From assembly GCA_035553855.1 (NCBI GenBank), contig DATMJO010000123.1, positions 5,661-69,660 on the forward strand: 64,000 nucleotides of DNA. The letters run 5' to 3'. Shown here piece by piece: positions 53,985-62,126 of this stretch; within the stretch, counting starts at the first letter, position 1; each line of letters starts with the position of its first letter. The notes beneath the pieces were generated by a model. That model was not told where the DNA came from. It did not search any database and saw nothing but the letters and a program-made list of their open reading frames with translations. A program made the translations under genes and the position numbers. The DNA is from JBBDYQ01 sp035553855. GTDB lineage: Bacteria; Actinomycetota; Thermoleophilia; Solirubrobacterales; Thermoleophilaceae.

Positions 53985-56354
53985 CTAGGGCGCCGCGGAG
54001 CGGAAGCGGACGCGCTCGCAGTTGCGCGAGATGCGGTCCCGGCGGTCCGCGATGACGCGGTCCTTGCCCCGGCCGCAGTTGATCCGGTCCGTGTTGCCGT
54101 CGGCCGCGTGGATCAGGTCGTCGCCGCTCGAGGCGCTGATGCGGTCGCGGCCGTCGTCACCCCAGATGCGGTCGTCGCCGAGGCCGCCGACGATCTTGTC
54201 GTTGCCCTCGCCGCCGCGCAGGCGGTCGTTGTCGTCGCGGCCGTAGATGCGGTCGTTGCCCGACCCACCCTTGATGATGTCGATGCCGCCGCCACCGATC
54301 AGGAGGTCGGCGCCCGAGAGGCCGAAGATGCGGTCGAGGCCGTCGCCGCCGAAGAGCGCGTCCCGGCCCGAGCCGCCGCGCAGGCGATCGTTGCCGTCGC
54401 CGCCACGCAGGTCGTTGCGGCCGCTGGTGCCGGTCAGACGGTCGTCCCCGCCTTCGCCGAGGACGGTGTCCTTGCCCGCGCCGGCGCTGATGAGATCGTC
54501 GCCCTCGCCGCCCCTGGCGAGGTCGTTGCCGCTCGACAGGAAGATCCGGTCGTTGCCCTCACCGGCGTCGGCTTCGTCGTTGCCCGCTCCGGCCGAGAGC
54601 CGGTCCGAGTCGGCCCCGCCATCGAGGCGGTCGGCTCCGTCGCCACCGGCGAGAACGTCGGCTCCGGTCTCGCCGACGAGCACGTCCGCACCTGTGTCTC
54701 CACGGAGGAAGTCCCCGCCGTCGCCGCCGTTGAGATCGTCGTTGCCGGCACCGCCGCTCGCGTCGTCGGAGCCTCCCTCTCCCCGGATGCAGTCGTTGCC
54801 CGCGACGCCGTTGAGGCGGTCGTTGCCCTCGAGCCCGAGGAGGTTGTCGTTGCCGTTCGTGCCCGTGAGAAGGTCGTCGCCGGCGGTTCCGGCGACGGTG
54901 TTGTTCGCCGGGGGACAGCCACGAGCCTCGGCGACGGGCTGAGATGCCGGCGGGGCCGTCGATAGCAGGTTCCGGGCAGCCACCGCCATCACCTTGGCGT
55001 TCACCCCGGTGCCTGTGCGCTGGAGGAAGTAGGCGTCGGCCTGCGCCGCGCTGACGACCAGGCGGGGCGGGAGGCTCGAGGGCGAGAGGCCTGCCCCACT
55101 GCCACTCAGCTGGAGGGTCGTGCGCGCGCCGAAGAGGTTGCCGGTCTGCCTCTCCATTCCGATCGCGTTGGCGTTGATGTCGTTCGGCGAGTGGAACACG
55201 AGCACCGCCAACCCGCTCGGGCTGACCCCAAGGGCCGGGCGGGTGCCCTCACCGAGATTTTGTACGGCGAGCCGGACCCCGTTGACGAGCTCCGAGGCGT
55301 TGAGGTTCGAGCCGCCTCCCTCCGGCGGCGCCGCCGACCAGACGAACGTAGCCCGTCCGGAGCCGTCCACGGCGATGCGAGGTGAACTGTGGTTCGGCCC
55401 GCTCGCGGCAGGGGTCGGTGACGCGGGTGGGTCGGAAAGCGTCCTGGGAGTCGCAGGTCCGGGCGCCGACGCCAGCCAGCGCGCGTAGCGTGTCTGGGTG
55501 GGGTTGGGGGCGACGCCGCCCGCCCTGGCGGGGGTCTCCCGGAAGGCCACCGTGATGTCCCCGGAGCCATCGATCGCAACGGCGCCCTGGTCCGCGGGGT
55601 CGGTGACGTTGACGATCCCTGCGGACTCGGGCGAGAACTCGGTCGCGCCGGCGAGCTTGCGCCGCAGCACGACGTCGACCACGGTGCCGGCGGTCTTCGT
55701 GTACGACACGGCGACCCCTGCGGCCGAGACCGCGAGGTCGGGCTCCGTCCCGGCTCCGAGCGCCTGCTCCGCCCCGGGGGTGCCGTCGGGCGCGATCCTG
55801 AGGTACTTCACGGTCGCGGTCCCGGTCGTGTTCGCCGCCACGTGAGCCGCGCCATCGCCTCCCATGACCATCCGGACCGACTGTGTCGCGATCCCGGTCA
55901 TGACCGGCGTGGGCGCGACCGACGGTGAGCCGCCGACCGGCCACGAGAAGAGAAACACCTGGTTGCTCGAGACGAAGACGCCGCGCGCCGTCCCGTCCGG
56001 GGCCACCGCCAGCCTGTAGCTGGATCCGATGCCGGCGCCGACGCCGTTCGGTAGAGCCACCTGAACAGGAGTCGGCTGCCAGGTCGGCGCTCCCAGCGAG
56101 CTCGTGTTGGCGAACAGCGCAGCGTCGCTGGCGGCCTGCCCCTCACGCGTCTGCGGGAACAGAACGACGGTGCGGCCGCCCGAGCCTATGTCGCCGCCCG
56201 TGACCTCGAAGAAGCCCTCCGCCGTGTTGTCCACCCGCGAGGAAGGGACGAGCCAGGCAGAGTGAGCGACCGGAGCGAGCGCCGCCGACGCGGCGACGGC
56301 GAGCACTGCCACGGCGAGCATCACGAAGCGCGCTCGCGGAGGCCCACCCGTCAT
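53985..56354 (-). CDS. Large secreted RTX calcium-binding protein with beta-propeller-like N-terminus
   Basis: Exported protein of 789 residues; signal peptide ends PVAHSAW. Residues about 30-520 are beta-rich repeats (SSLGAPTWQPTPVQVALPNG; VAIDGSGDITVAF; IAVDGSGRATFVW) like an FG-GAP or NHL-type propeller. A Cys-containing hinge (ARGCPPANNTVAG) leads into about 230 residues of RTX nonapeptides (GTNGNDNLL, GGAGNDDLN, GGEGDDLIS, GGDGNDRLR), ending in CGRGKDRVIADRRDRISRNCERV. Larger than the other two RTX proteins and with a different front domain. ATG 56354 is chosen for its signal peptide. Confidence 0.85.
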   Translation of the reverse strand: MTGGPPRARFVMLAVAVLAVAASAALAPVAHSAWLVPSSRVDNTAEGFFEVTGGDIGSGGRTVVLFPQTREGQAASDAALFANTSSLGAPTWQPTPVQVALPNGVGAGIGSSYRLAVAPDGTARGVFVSSNQVFLFSWPVGGSPSVAPTPVMTGIATQSVRMVMGGDGAAHVAANTTGTATVKYLRIAPDGTPGAEQALGAGTEPDLAVSAAGVAVSYTKTAGTVVDVVLRRKLAGATEFSPESAGIVNVTDPADQGAVAIDGSGDITVAFRETPARAGGVAPNPTQTRYARWLASAPGPATPRTLSDPPASPTPAASGPNHSSPRIAVDGSGRATFVWSAAPPEGGGSNLNASELVNGVRLAVQNLGEGTRPALGVSPSGLAVLVFHSPNDINANAIGMERQTGNLFGARTTLQLSGSGAGLSPSSLPPRLVVSAAQADAYFLQRTGTGVNAKVMAVAARNLLSTAPPASQPVAEARGCPPANNTVAGTAGDDLLTGTNGNDNLLGLEGNDRLNGVAGNDCIRGEGGSDDASGGAGNDDLNGGDGGDFLRGDTGADVLVGETGADVLAGGDGADRLDGGADSDRLSAGAGNDEADAGEGNDRIFLSSGNDLARGGEGDDLISAGAGKDTVLGEGGDDRLTGTSGRNDLRGGDGNDRLRGGSGRDALFGGDGLDRIFGLSGADLLIGGGGIDIIKGGSGNDRIYGRDDNDRLRGGEGNDKIVGGLGDDRIWGDDGRDRISASSGDDLIHAADGNTDRINCGRGKDRVIADRRDRISRNCERVRFRSAAP

Positions 56355-56632
56355 ATCCCGTGCTCCGCCCACTGTTGCGACTCCCCTCTGGTGCGATGCC
56401 CGCCGCCCGTCGCGGCCCGGCTGACACCATAGGACATCCTCGGCCGGCGGGGCGCGGCTCCGCGCCGGGACCCGGCCGCGAATCCTGCGCTGGTACGAAT
56501 TTCCGCCCCCCCATTCGTTGACCCCTGCGGTCAGCATCGCTACATTGCGGCGCACGTTGCTCCTTGGCAGGGGCACTTCAGCGTCGGGCATTGGGTCCGG
56601 CGACAAGTCATTCACAAGATCAGGGGGAGTAC
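56355..56632. promoter_or_regulatory. Divergent spacer between RTX gene and small secreted protein gene
   Basis: 278 bases with no ORF of coding character. It must hold promoters in both directions. GGGGGAGT just before ATG 56633 is the ribosome binding site of the right-hand gene. No repeats of the other families occur here. Confidence 0.45.
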
Positions 56633-56980
56633 ATGCGCAAGCTGCTCGTTCTTTGTTTCGCGGTCGGCGGTCTCGCCGTTCCGTTCACCGCATCGGCTCA
56701 TGACGTCCCGGACGGCGCGGACTGCCGCGCGGCCGGCGAGCCGTCGGTCACCCCGCTCGGCGGTCCCGCCGTCCCCGGTGGCGGCGAGGAGGCCGACCGC
56801 GGCCAGGCGTGCGTCAACGTCGGTGGCACGACCGTGTTCTACATCGGCGGCGAGGTGCAGCCCGAGGAAGAGGGCAACCCCGCGGCCGGCGGCCTCTGCG
56901 GCACGATCATTGCCGGCGGCACGACCGTGACGGGCAACGACGACTGGGACAACGAGGACGCCGGGACGCACTGCGACTGA
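56633..56980 (+). CDS. Small secreted Cys-containing protein of unknown function
   Basis: Protein of 115 residues: signal peptide MRKLLVLCFAVGGLAVP ending TASAHD, then an acidic Gly-rich mature part with four Cys (ADCRAAG, GQACVNVGG, GGLCGTII, THCD) that could form two disulfides. No family recognised. The start is supported by the GGGGGAG ribosome binding site. A strong terminator follows at 57004-57037, so it is transcribed alone. Confidence 0.75.
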   Translation: MRKLLVLCFAVGGLAVPFTASAHDVPDGADCRAAGEPSVTPLGGPAVPGGGEEADRGQACVNVGGTTVFYIGGEVQPEEEGNPAAGGLCGTIIAGGTTVTGNDDWDNEDAGTHCD

Positions 56981-57003
56981 TCGCAGAGTCCTGACTGGAT
57001 TCG

Positions 57004-57037
57004 CGAGGGGGGCCCATCCGGGCCCCCCTCGTTGTTT
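57004..57037 (+). terminator. Strong intrinsic terminator
   Basis: Perfect 12-base arms CGAGGGGGGCCC and GGGCCCCCCTCG around the loop ATCC, followed by TTGTTT. It closes the unit of the 115-residue secreted protein. Confidence 0.92.
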
Positions 57038-57053
57038 CCGGGGCTCGATCACC

Positions 57054-57059
57054 TACCCT
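57054..57059 (+). promoter_or_regulatory. -10 hexamer TACCCT, leaderless-type spacing
   Basis: TACCCT ends 7 bases before ATG 57067, with no Shine-Dalgarno, directly after the terminator of the previous gene. Confidence 0.5.
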
Positions 57060-57066
57060 GACGCCA

Positions 57067-57777
57067 ATGCGTAGCCGGATCGCTCTCACACTTCTTTGCC
57101 TCACGCTGACCGCCGGCGGCTGCGGCGGAGACGAGAGCCCCGAGCCCGTGCGCCTCGACGCCGAGCCGGGCGGCGGCGTCACGGACGACCTGGCAGGTCC
57201 CGGCGACAGCGGATCCCGTGCGTCCGGCGACTCGGGCGCTCCCCGAAACGGGAAGGCCGAGGACTCCGCCGACGACGGGCCGGATTCCTCCGGCGAGTCC
57301 GGCGGCGGTGGTGGTTCGAGCGATCGAGCGGGCACCGACCGCAAGAGCGACGACGAGGGGGCATCGGCACGCGGAGGCTCCGGCAAGAGGGGCGGATCCT
57401 CTCCCCGGCCCGACGCACCGGCGCAGCGCGAACCCTCGGCAGACGACGTGGCACAGGTCGAGCGGGCCCGCGCCGCCGTGTCCGACCTCGTGAACGGACT
57501 CGACAAGGGCGACGCTGGGGTGTGCACGCGTGTCATGACGCTGCATTACGTCGAGACGATCACCGGGCGCACCGGCGACGACGCGATCCGCAAGTGCCGG
57601 GCGGACATCGGTTCCCATCCCATCCCGATTCACGTCGAGGCGTTCGGGCCGAGCGAGTACAAGGACGCCCGGGCCGTCGTGCGGGTGCGGCTGAGGCTCT
57701 CGGGAAAGAAGGTGATCCGGACCTACGACCTCCGCCGTGACGGAGGCGTGTGGCGAGTAAACGCCGAGATCGGCTGA
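57067..57777 (+). CDS. Lipoprotein with NTF2-like C-terminal domain
   Basis: Predicted lipoprotein of 236 residues: signal with lipobox TAGGC (Cys19). Residues 20-120 are a disordered, Asp/Ser/Gly-rich stalk. The C-terminal ~115 residues (VAQVERARAAVSDLVNGLDKGDAGVC; VVRVRLRLSGKKVIRTYDLRR; WRVNAEIG) look like an NTF2/SnoaL-type small fold. No enzymatic residues are identified. Probably a surface-tethered binding domain. Confidence 0.72.
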   Translation: MRSRIALTLLCLTLTAGGCGGDESPEPVRLDAEPGGGVTDDLAGPGDSGSRASGDSGAPRNGKAEDSADDGPDSSGESGGGGGSSDRAGTDRKSDDEGASARGGSGKRGGSSPRPDAPAQREPSADDVAQVERARAAVSDLVNGLDKGDAGVCTRVMTLHYVETITGRTGDDAIRKCRADIGSHPIPIHVEAFGPSEYKDARAVVRVRLRLSGKKVIRTYDLRRDGGVWRVNAEIG

Positions 57778-57882
57778 TCCGCAACGGTCCAAGTTCGTAG
57801 GATCGGGCTTGAGACCGGGCCGCGGTTGCGCGACCCTGACGCGGTGGCCGGCACGCCCGGCACCCGGACCAGGGAGAAGAAC

Positions 57883-58230
57883 GTGAAGAAACTGTCAATC
57901 ACCGTGCTCGCGCTGCTCGCCCTCGCTCCTTCGGCGTTCGCCGCCGGAGTGCGCGTGAACGACCCGACCGGCCACTTCAGCGACGACGCCAACAGCGGCT
58001 ACATCCAGGCGTCCGACGACGGCGCGCAGGCCTGCAACGAGTCGAAGGACGCGACGCCACAGGGGGACGCGCTCACCGGCTACGCCTACGTGAGCGTCGC
58101 GGGCCAGTCGGGCGAGCCCACCCAGGGCAACGAGCACGTCGGTTCGCAGGACGCCGACGGCGAGACGACCGAGACGGACGCCAACGAGAACGACTGCCCG
58201 GGAGCCGGGGACAACACCGAGATCCCGTAG
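57883..58230 (+). CDS. Small secreted acidic protein of unknown function
   Basis: Protein of 115 residues from GTG 57883 (AGGGAGA seven bases upstream). Signal peptide VKKLSITVLALLALAP ends SAFAAG; the mature part is very acidic (DDANSGYIQASDDGAQACNESKD region, then TETDANENDCPGAGDN) with two Cys. Together with the same-length protein at 56633 it brackets the lipoprotein; I see no strong sequence similarity between the two. A strong terminator follows. Confidence 0.72.
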   Translation: MKKLSITVLALLALAPSAFAAGVRVNDPTGHFSDDANSGYIQASDDGAQACNESKDATPQGDALTGYAYVSVAGQSGEPTQGNEHVGSQDADGETTETDANENDCPGAGDNTEIP

Positions 58231-58256
58231 TAGGCGCCTGATCTGACGCAGGACGA

Positions 58257-58292
58257 CGAAGGGCCCCGGCATCCGCCGGGGCCCTTCGTCCT
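58257..58292. terminator. Strong intrinsic terminator, convergent position
   Basis: Perfect 14-base arms CGAAGGGCCCCGGC and GCCGGGGCCCTTCG around the loop ATCC, then TCCTT. It separates the small secreted protein gene from the convergent ferritin-like gene and can work in both directions. Confidence 0.9.
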
Positions 58293-58316
58293 TCCCGGAG
58301 CCCTCAGGGGGAAGAG

Positions 58317-58829
58317 CTAGGCGAGGCCCTCGGCCTCGTACTCGCGGAGGAAGCCCTCGAACAGGCGGCGGTGCTGCTCCTCGTCGCGCAGGATCGCGAT
58401 GACCATGTCCTGGGTGACCAGGTCCACGTCGTCGCAGAACTCGATGATCCGGTTGTAGTGCTCGATCGCGCCGGTCTCGGCGGCGATCACGCCCTTGATG
58501 ACGTGCACGATGTCGGTCTGCTCGTCGGGCGGCTGCAGTTCCTTCTGCTCGGCCTTGAAGTCGAGTGAGCCCGGCACGACGCCGTACAGCTCCTTGATTC
58601 GCTCGCCGAACTGGCGCGCGTGCGAGAGCTCCTCCTGCACGTCCTCCTTCAGCGACTCGATGATCTCCTGTGCCCGTACTCCGTCGGGGTTGATCGAGTT
58701 CGCCGTGTAGCTCATGACCGTCTCGATCTCCATCCAGTACGCCTTCGTCAGAAGCTCGAGCAGCTCCGCGCGCTCGGAGGCGCGCTCCTCGCTGAGGATT
58801 CCCTGTCTGGGTGTCGTCTTTGTTGGCAT
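58317..58829 (-). CDS. Ferritin-like (bacterioferritin/Dps-like) protein
   Basis: Four-helix bundle protein of 170 residues. Di-iron ligand motifs are all present: MEIETVMSY (Glu), EELSHARQFGERI (ExxH), ETGAIEHYNRII (Glu..ExxH-like) and RDEEQHRRLFEGFL (ExxH). This fits a ferritin-like iron-oxidising or stress protein. ATG 58829 is preferred over a twelve-residue extension from 58865. It diverges from the EcsC-family gene by 52 bases. Confidence 0.87.
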   Translation of the reverse strand: MPTKTTPRQGILSEERASERAELLELLTKAYWMEIETVMSYTANSINPDGVRAQEIIESLKEDVQEELSHARQFGERIKELYGVVPGSLDFKAEQKELQPPDEQTDIVHVIKGVIAAETGAIEHYNRIIEFCDDVDLVTQDMVIAILRDEEQHRRLFEGFLREYEAEGLA

Positions 58830-58869
58830 GGCGTGTCCGTACCCGCGCGGGCACGGCCTAACCACCCCC

Positions 58870-58875
58870 TAGTCT
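58870..58875 (+). promoter_or_regulatory. -10 hexamer TAGTCT, leaderless-type spacing
   Basis: TAGTCT ends 6 bases before GTG 58882, exactly as at 16140-16152. Confidence 0.55.
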
Positions 58876-58881
58876 CGGGCG

Positions 58882-59502
58882 GTGGCGCCCGTCGAGCCCC
58901 TGCCCCCGAGCCTCTGGGAGAAGTTGCGCGCCGACCCGGAGCGCGCCGCCGAGCACCTCGCGCTCGCCGCCTCCGCGCGCTTCGCCGCGCCGGCGGCCCG
59001 CTGGGCGCGGGAGGGCTCGCACCGGCCGCCCGCCGAGCTCGCGCGTGACGCGCGGCGCAACCATGTCCGGCTCTCGATCGTGGAGGGCGCCGCGCTCGGC
59101 CTCGGCGGCGCGCTCACGACGGCGGCGGACCTGGCCGCGCTCGCGTGGATCCAGAGCAGGATGGTCTTCTTCGTCGCGGCCTCCTACGGCTTCGAGCCCG
59201 ACCACCCGATGCGCCCGGCCGAGCTGCTCGCGCTCCAGGGGATGTACGAGACGGCCGCCGAGGCGCGAGCCGCCCTCGACGGCTCGGGCACGCCGCTCGC
59301 GGTGAAGCTCATCGGGGCGCGCCTGCGCCCGGGCAGCGACGGGCGACTCGCGCGGGCCCTGCTGCGGGTCGCGAGCCGCCGCCTGGCGCAACACACCGCG
59401 CTAAGGGCCGTCCCGCTCGTCGCCTCGCCGCTGAACGCCGTCGCGAACCGCGCCGGCACGAAGGCGCTGGGCGACCGGGCGATCCGCTTCTACGGCGGCT
59501 GA
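58882..59502 (+). CDS. EcsC-family protein
   Basis: Protein of 206 residues starting at GTG 58882. HVRLSIVEGAALGLGGALTTAADL and LAWIQSRMVFFVAASYGFEPD are the conserved EcsC blocks, with amphipathic and hydrophobic helices that suggest membrane association; LVASPLNAVANRAGTKALGDRAIRFY is the family C-terminus. EcsC was named from the Bacillus ecsABC operon; its function is unclear. It ends one base before the stop of the convergent SDR gene. Confidence 0.82.
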   Translation: MAPVEPLPPSLWEKLRADPERAAEHLALAASARFAAPAARWAREGSHRPPAELARDARRNHVRLSIVEGAALGLGGALTTAADLAALAWIQSRMVFFVAASYGFEPDHPMRPAELLALQGMYETAAEARAALDGSGTPLAVKLIGARLRPGSDGRLARALLRVASRRLAQHTALRAVPLVASPLNAVANRAGTKALGDRAIRFYGG

Positions 59503-59503
59503 G

Positions 59504-60193
59504 TCAGGCCCGCCCGTAGACCGGCACGGCGGCGCCGCTCGTGGGCGCCGAGTCGTCAGAGACGAGGAAGCGGACGACCTTCGCGATCTCCGCCGGCGCC
59601 ACCCACTTCGAGAAGTCGGCGTCCGGTGTGGCCTCCCGGTTCGCGGGCGTGTCGATCACGCTCGGGAGGATCGCGTTGGCGCGGACCCCGTCGGCGCGGT
59701 AGTCGGCGTCGAGCGCCTGGATGAACGCGAGCACCCCGGCCTTCGCGGTGACGTAGGCGGCGGCGCCCGGGAACGGCCTGAGCGCGGGCCGCGCCGAGAC
59801 GCCCACATAGGCCCCGCCGCCGCGCTCCACGAGCACGGGCATCGCGGCGCGCGCGAGGTTGAAGCCGGGCATCAGGTTGAGGCGGAGCATGCGCTCGAAG
59901 TCGGCCGGGTCGGTCTCGTGGACGCGCGGGCCCGACATGAAGCCGCCCACCAGGTTCACGACCGCGGCGAGTCCGCCCACCGTGGCGACGGCGGAGGAGG
60001 CGGCGTCCGGGTCGAACAGGTCCGCCTCGAAGAGGCTGAGCCCGTCGCGCGCGCCGAGGTCCGCCTCGATCCGCTCGCGCTGCCGGTCGGCGACCCAGGT
60101 GGCGGTGACTGCCCAGCCGGAGTCGAGCAGCTCGCGGACCACGGCCGCCCCGAGCGCGCCGGTGCCGCCCGCGACGAGCACGGCGCCCGCCAC
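59504..60193 (-). CDS. Short-chain dehydrogenase/reductase
   Basis: Complete SDR of 229 residues. VLVAGGTGALGAAVV is the cofactor loop, VVNLVGGF stands in the NAG position, YVGVSARPA holds the catalytic Ser, and AAYVTAKAGVLAF the YxxxK pair. ILPSVIDTPANRE is the C-terminal substrate-side segment. Substrate unknown. In contrast to the remnant at 552-1043 all catalytic residues are present. It diverges from the YhaM gene by 98 bases. Confidence 0.88.
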   Translation of the reverse strand: MAGAVLVAGGTGALGAAVVRELLDSGWAVTATWVADRQRERIEADLGARDGLSLFEADLFDPDAASSAVATVGGLAAVVNLVGGFMSGPRVHETDPADFERMLRLNLMPGFNLARAAMPVLVERGGGAYVGVSARPALRPFPGAAAYVTAKAGVLAFIQALDADYRADGVRANAILPSVIDTPANREATPDADFSKWVAPAEIAKVVRFLVSDDSAPTSGAAVPVYGRA

Positions 60194-60291
60194 GTCAGGA
60201 ACCCGGCTTCCGGTGCGACCCCATCGCCGTGAACGCTAACCGCACCATCGCCCGAGAGCCGTCCGCACCCCGCTCTACCTTCCGACGTCCG

Positions 60292-61299
60292 ATGGAGCAG
60301 CCGTCGCTCACCCTCACCCAGGCCAAGTCCTTCGTCCGGGACCTCGAGGACGGGCAGGCCGTCGAGACCGTCTTCCTCGTGCGCGGCTGCACCCGCCGCG
60401 AGAAGCGCAACGGCGACCCGTTCCTGAAGCTCCAGCTCGGCGACTGCACCGGCCTGGTGGAGGCCGTGGCGTGGGACGGCGTGGACGAGATCGAGCCCCA
60501 CTCGAAGCCCGGCGCCGCCGTGCTCGTCACCGGCCGCTACTCGGTGGACCAGCGCTACGGCGCCTCCATCACGATCGCCTCGCTGCGCGCGGCCGACCCC
60601 GGCGAGTTCGACCCGGCCGACCTGCACGACGCGCCGCCGCTGCCCGTGGACGACATGGTCGCGGACCTGCGCTCGCTCGTCGGCACGATCCAGAACCCCC
60701 ACCTGCGCGCCCTGCTCGACCGCATCTTCGGCGAGGGCTCGGAGACCTGGCGGCGCTGGTCCGAGGCGCCCGCCGCCAAGCACTACCACCAGGCCTACAA
60801 GCACGGCCTGCTCGAGCACTCGCTCACCGTCGCGCAGGGCGTGAGCGCCCTCTCCTCCACCTTCCCGGGGATCGACCGCGACGTCGCCGTCACCGGCGCG
60901 CTGCTGCACGACATCGGCAAGATCGAGGCCTACGAGGGCGATGGCGGCGCCTACGACCTCTCCGACGCCGGCAAGCTCCAGGGCGAGATCCCGCTCGGCT
61001 ACTACCGCGTCCGCCGCACCATCGAGGACCTTCCGGGATTCCCGGCGGAGACCGCGCAGGCGCTCCTGCACATCATCCTCAGCCACCACGGCCTGCTCGA
61101 GCACGGCTCGCCGGTCACGCCCTGCACGCGCGAGGCCACGCTCGTCCACATGATCGACAACCTCGGCGGCCGCCTCGGCAGCTTCGACCGCCTCGAGAAG
61201 GCGCTCGCCGACGGCCAGAGCTGGTCCTCGTACGACCGGGCGCTGTCCGGCTCGGCCTACTTTCCCCCGCGGCCCGAGGCCTCGGCGGAAGCCGCTTAG
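60292..61299 (+). CDS. YhaM-type 3'-5' exonuclease (OB fold plus HD domain)
   Basis: Protein of 335 residues. Residues about 20-115 are an OB-fold (LEDGQAVETVFLVRGCTRREK; VEAVAWDGVDEIEP). Residues about 155-300 are an HD domain: KHGLLEHSLTVAQG, GALLHDIGKIEAY (the HD dyad), ILSHHGLLEHGSP and HMIDNLGGRL supply the metal ligands. This is the arrangement of YhaM, which degrades single-stranded RNA or DNA. ATG 60292 fits the family; TACCTT lies ten bases upstream, and an upstream ATG at 60229 would add 21 unlikely residues. Confidence 0.87.
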   Translation: MEQPSLTLTQAKSFVRDLEDGQAVETVFLVRGCTRREKRNGDPFLKLQLGDCTGLVEAVAWDGVDEIEPHSKPGAAVLVTGRYSVDQRYGASITIASLRAADPGEFDPADLHDAPPLPVDDMVADLRSLVGTIQNPHLRALLDRIFGEGSETWRRWSEAPAAKHYHQAYKHGLLEHSLTVAQGVSALSSTFPGIDRDVAVTGALLHDIGKIEAYEGDGGAYDLSDAGKLQGEIPLGYYRVRRTIEDLPGFPAETAQALLHIILSHHGLLEHGSPVTPCTREATLVHMIDNLGGRLGSFDRLEKALADGQSWSSYDRALSGSAYFPPRPEASAEAA

Positions 61300-61320
61300 T
61301 CGAACCCCGCGGGGCCCGGA

Positions 61321-62124
61321 TCAGTCCGGGATGACCTCGTAGACCGTGTGCGTGCCCGCAAGCCCGTCGAGCTCGAGCTCTCGCTCGTTCTCGAACTGGA
61401 GGTCGCCGGCGCTCTCGGTCAGCTGCTTGACCACGGAGGAGGCGAGGATCTCGCCGCCGCGCGCCTCGCTCGCGATGCGCGCCGCCAGGACGACGTTCTT
61501 GCCGTAGAAGTCGGCCTCCTCCCTTATCGCCTCGCCCGTATGCAGCCCGATGCGCAGGCGGATCGGTCCGTCGGGGTGCCCGGCCAGGCGCGCGTCGATC
61601 TCGCGCTGGATCGCGCTGGCGCACTGGACGGCGCGCCGTGCGCTCGGGAACGCGATCATGAACCCGTCGCCCTGCGACTTCACCTCGAAGCCGTGGTGCT
61701 GCTGGACCTGCTCGCGCACGATCGCGTGATGGGCGCGGAGCAGTTCCAGCCAGCGCACGTCCCCGACACGCTCGTTGAGCTTCGTGGAGCCCTCGATGTC
61801 GGAGAAGAGAACCGTCACCGTCCCGTCGGGCGCGGCGACGGGGCGCAGGCTCGGGCGGTCGGGCCCCAGCGACTTCGCCACCTCGTCGACCGAGGTCGGG
61901 GCGTCCCGCGGGTCACGCGCCCCGGCGTCGGCACGCCGGCCCGGCTTCGGCGACCTCGAGCCCGCGATCAGCGGCGCCCCGTGCGCCGCGAGACCGATCC
62001 CCCAGCCGAGAATCGGCCAGATCGGCCAGAAGTACCCGGCGCCGCCCGCGGCCCAGATGCCGATCAGCAGGGCGTTGACCAGAAGGTAGAACGTCAGGTG
62101 GGTCCTGAAGGCCCTGGATCGCAC
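61321..62124 (-). CDS. Class III adenylate/guanylate cyclase with 2TM domain
   Basis: Cyclic nucleotide cyclase of 267 residues from GTG 62124. The N-terminus is a two-helix 2TM domain (HLTFYLLVNALLIGIW; PIWPILGWGIGLAAHG). The catalytic domain has VTVLFSDIEGSTKL and FEVKSQGDGFMIAF with the two metal-binding Asp and the purine-site Lys, and YGKNVVLAARIASEARGG with the transition-state Asn and Arg. All catalytic residues are present, so it should be active as a homodimer. It starts two bases after the P450 stop, hence same operon. Confidence 0.9.
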   Translation of the reverse strand: MRSRAFRTHLTFYLLVNALLIGIWAAGGAGYFWPIWPILGWGIGLAAHGAPLIAGSRSPKPGRRADAGARDPRDAPTSVDEVAKSLGPDRPSLRPVAAPDGTVTVLFSDIEGSTKLNERVGDVRWLELLRAHHAIVREQVQQHHGFEVKSQGDGFMIAFPSARRAVQCASAIQREIDARLAGHPDGPIRLRIGLHTGEAIREEADFYGKNVVLAARIASEARGGEILASSVVKQLTESAGDLQFENERELELDGLAGTHTVYEVIPD

Positions 62125-62126
62125 CG

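Noticed and set aside
54000..54900. Regular GGCGACGAC-like tandem pattern that could be taken for a CRISPR or satellite array
   Set aside because: The periodicity is the 27-base codon pattern of RTX nonapeptides; there are no fixed repeats with unique spacers.
59504..60193. Intact SDR considered as donor or twin of the remnant at 552-1043
   Set aside because: Its C-terminal segment and NAG-position sequence differ clearly, so the two are separate SDR subfamilies.
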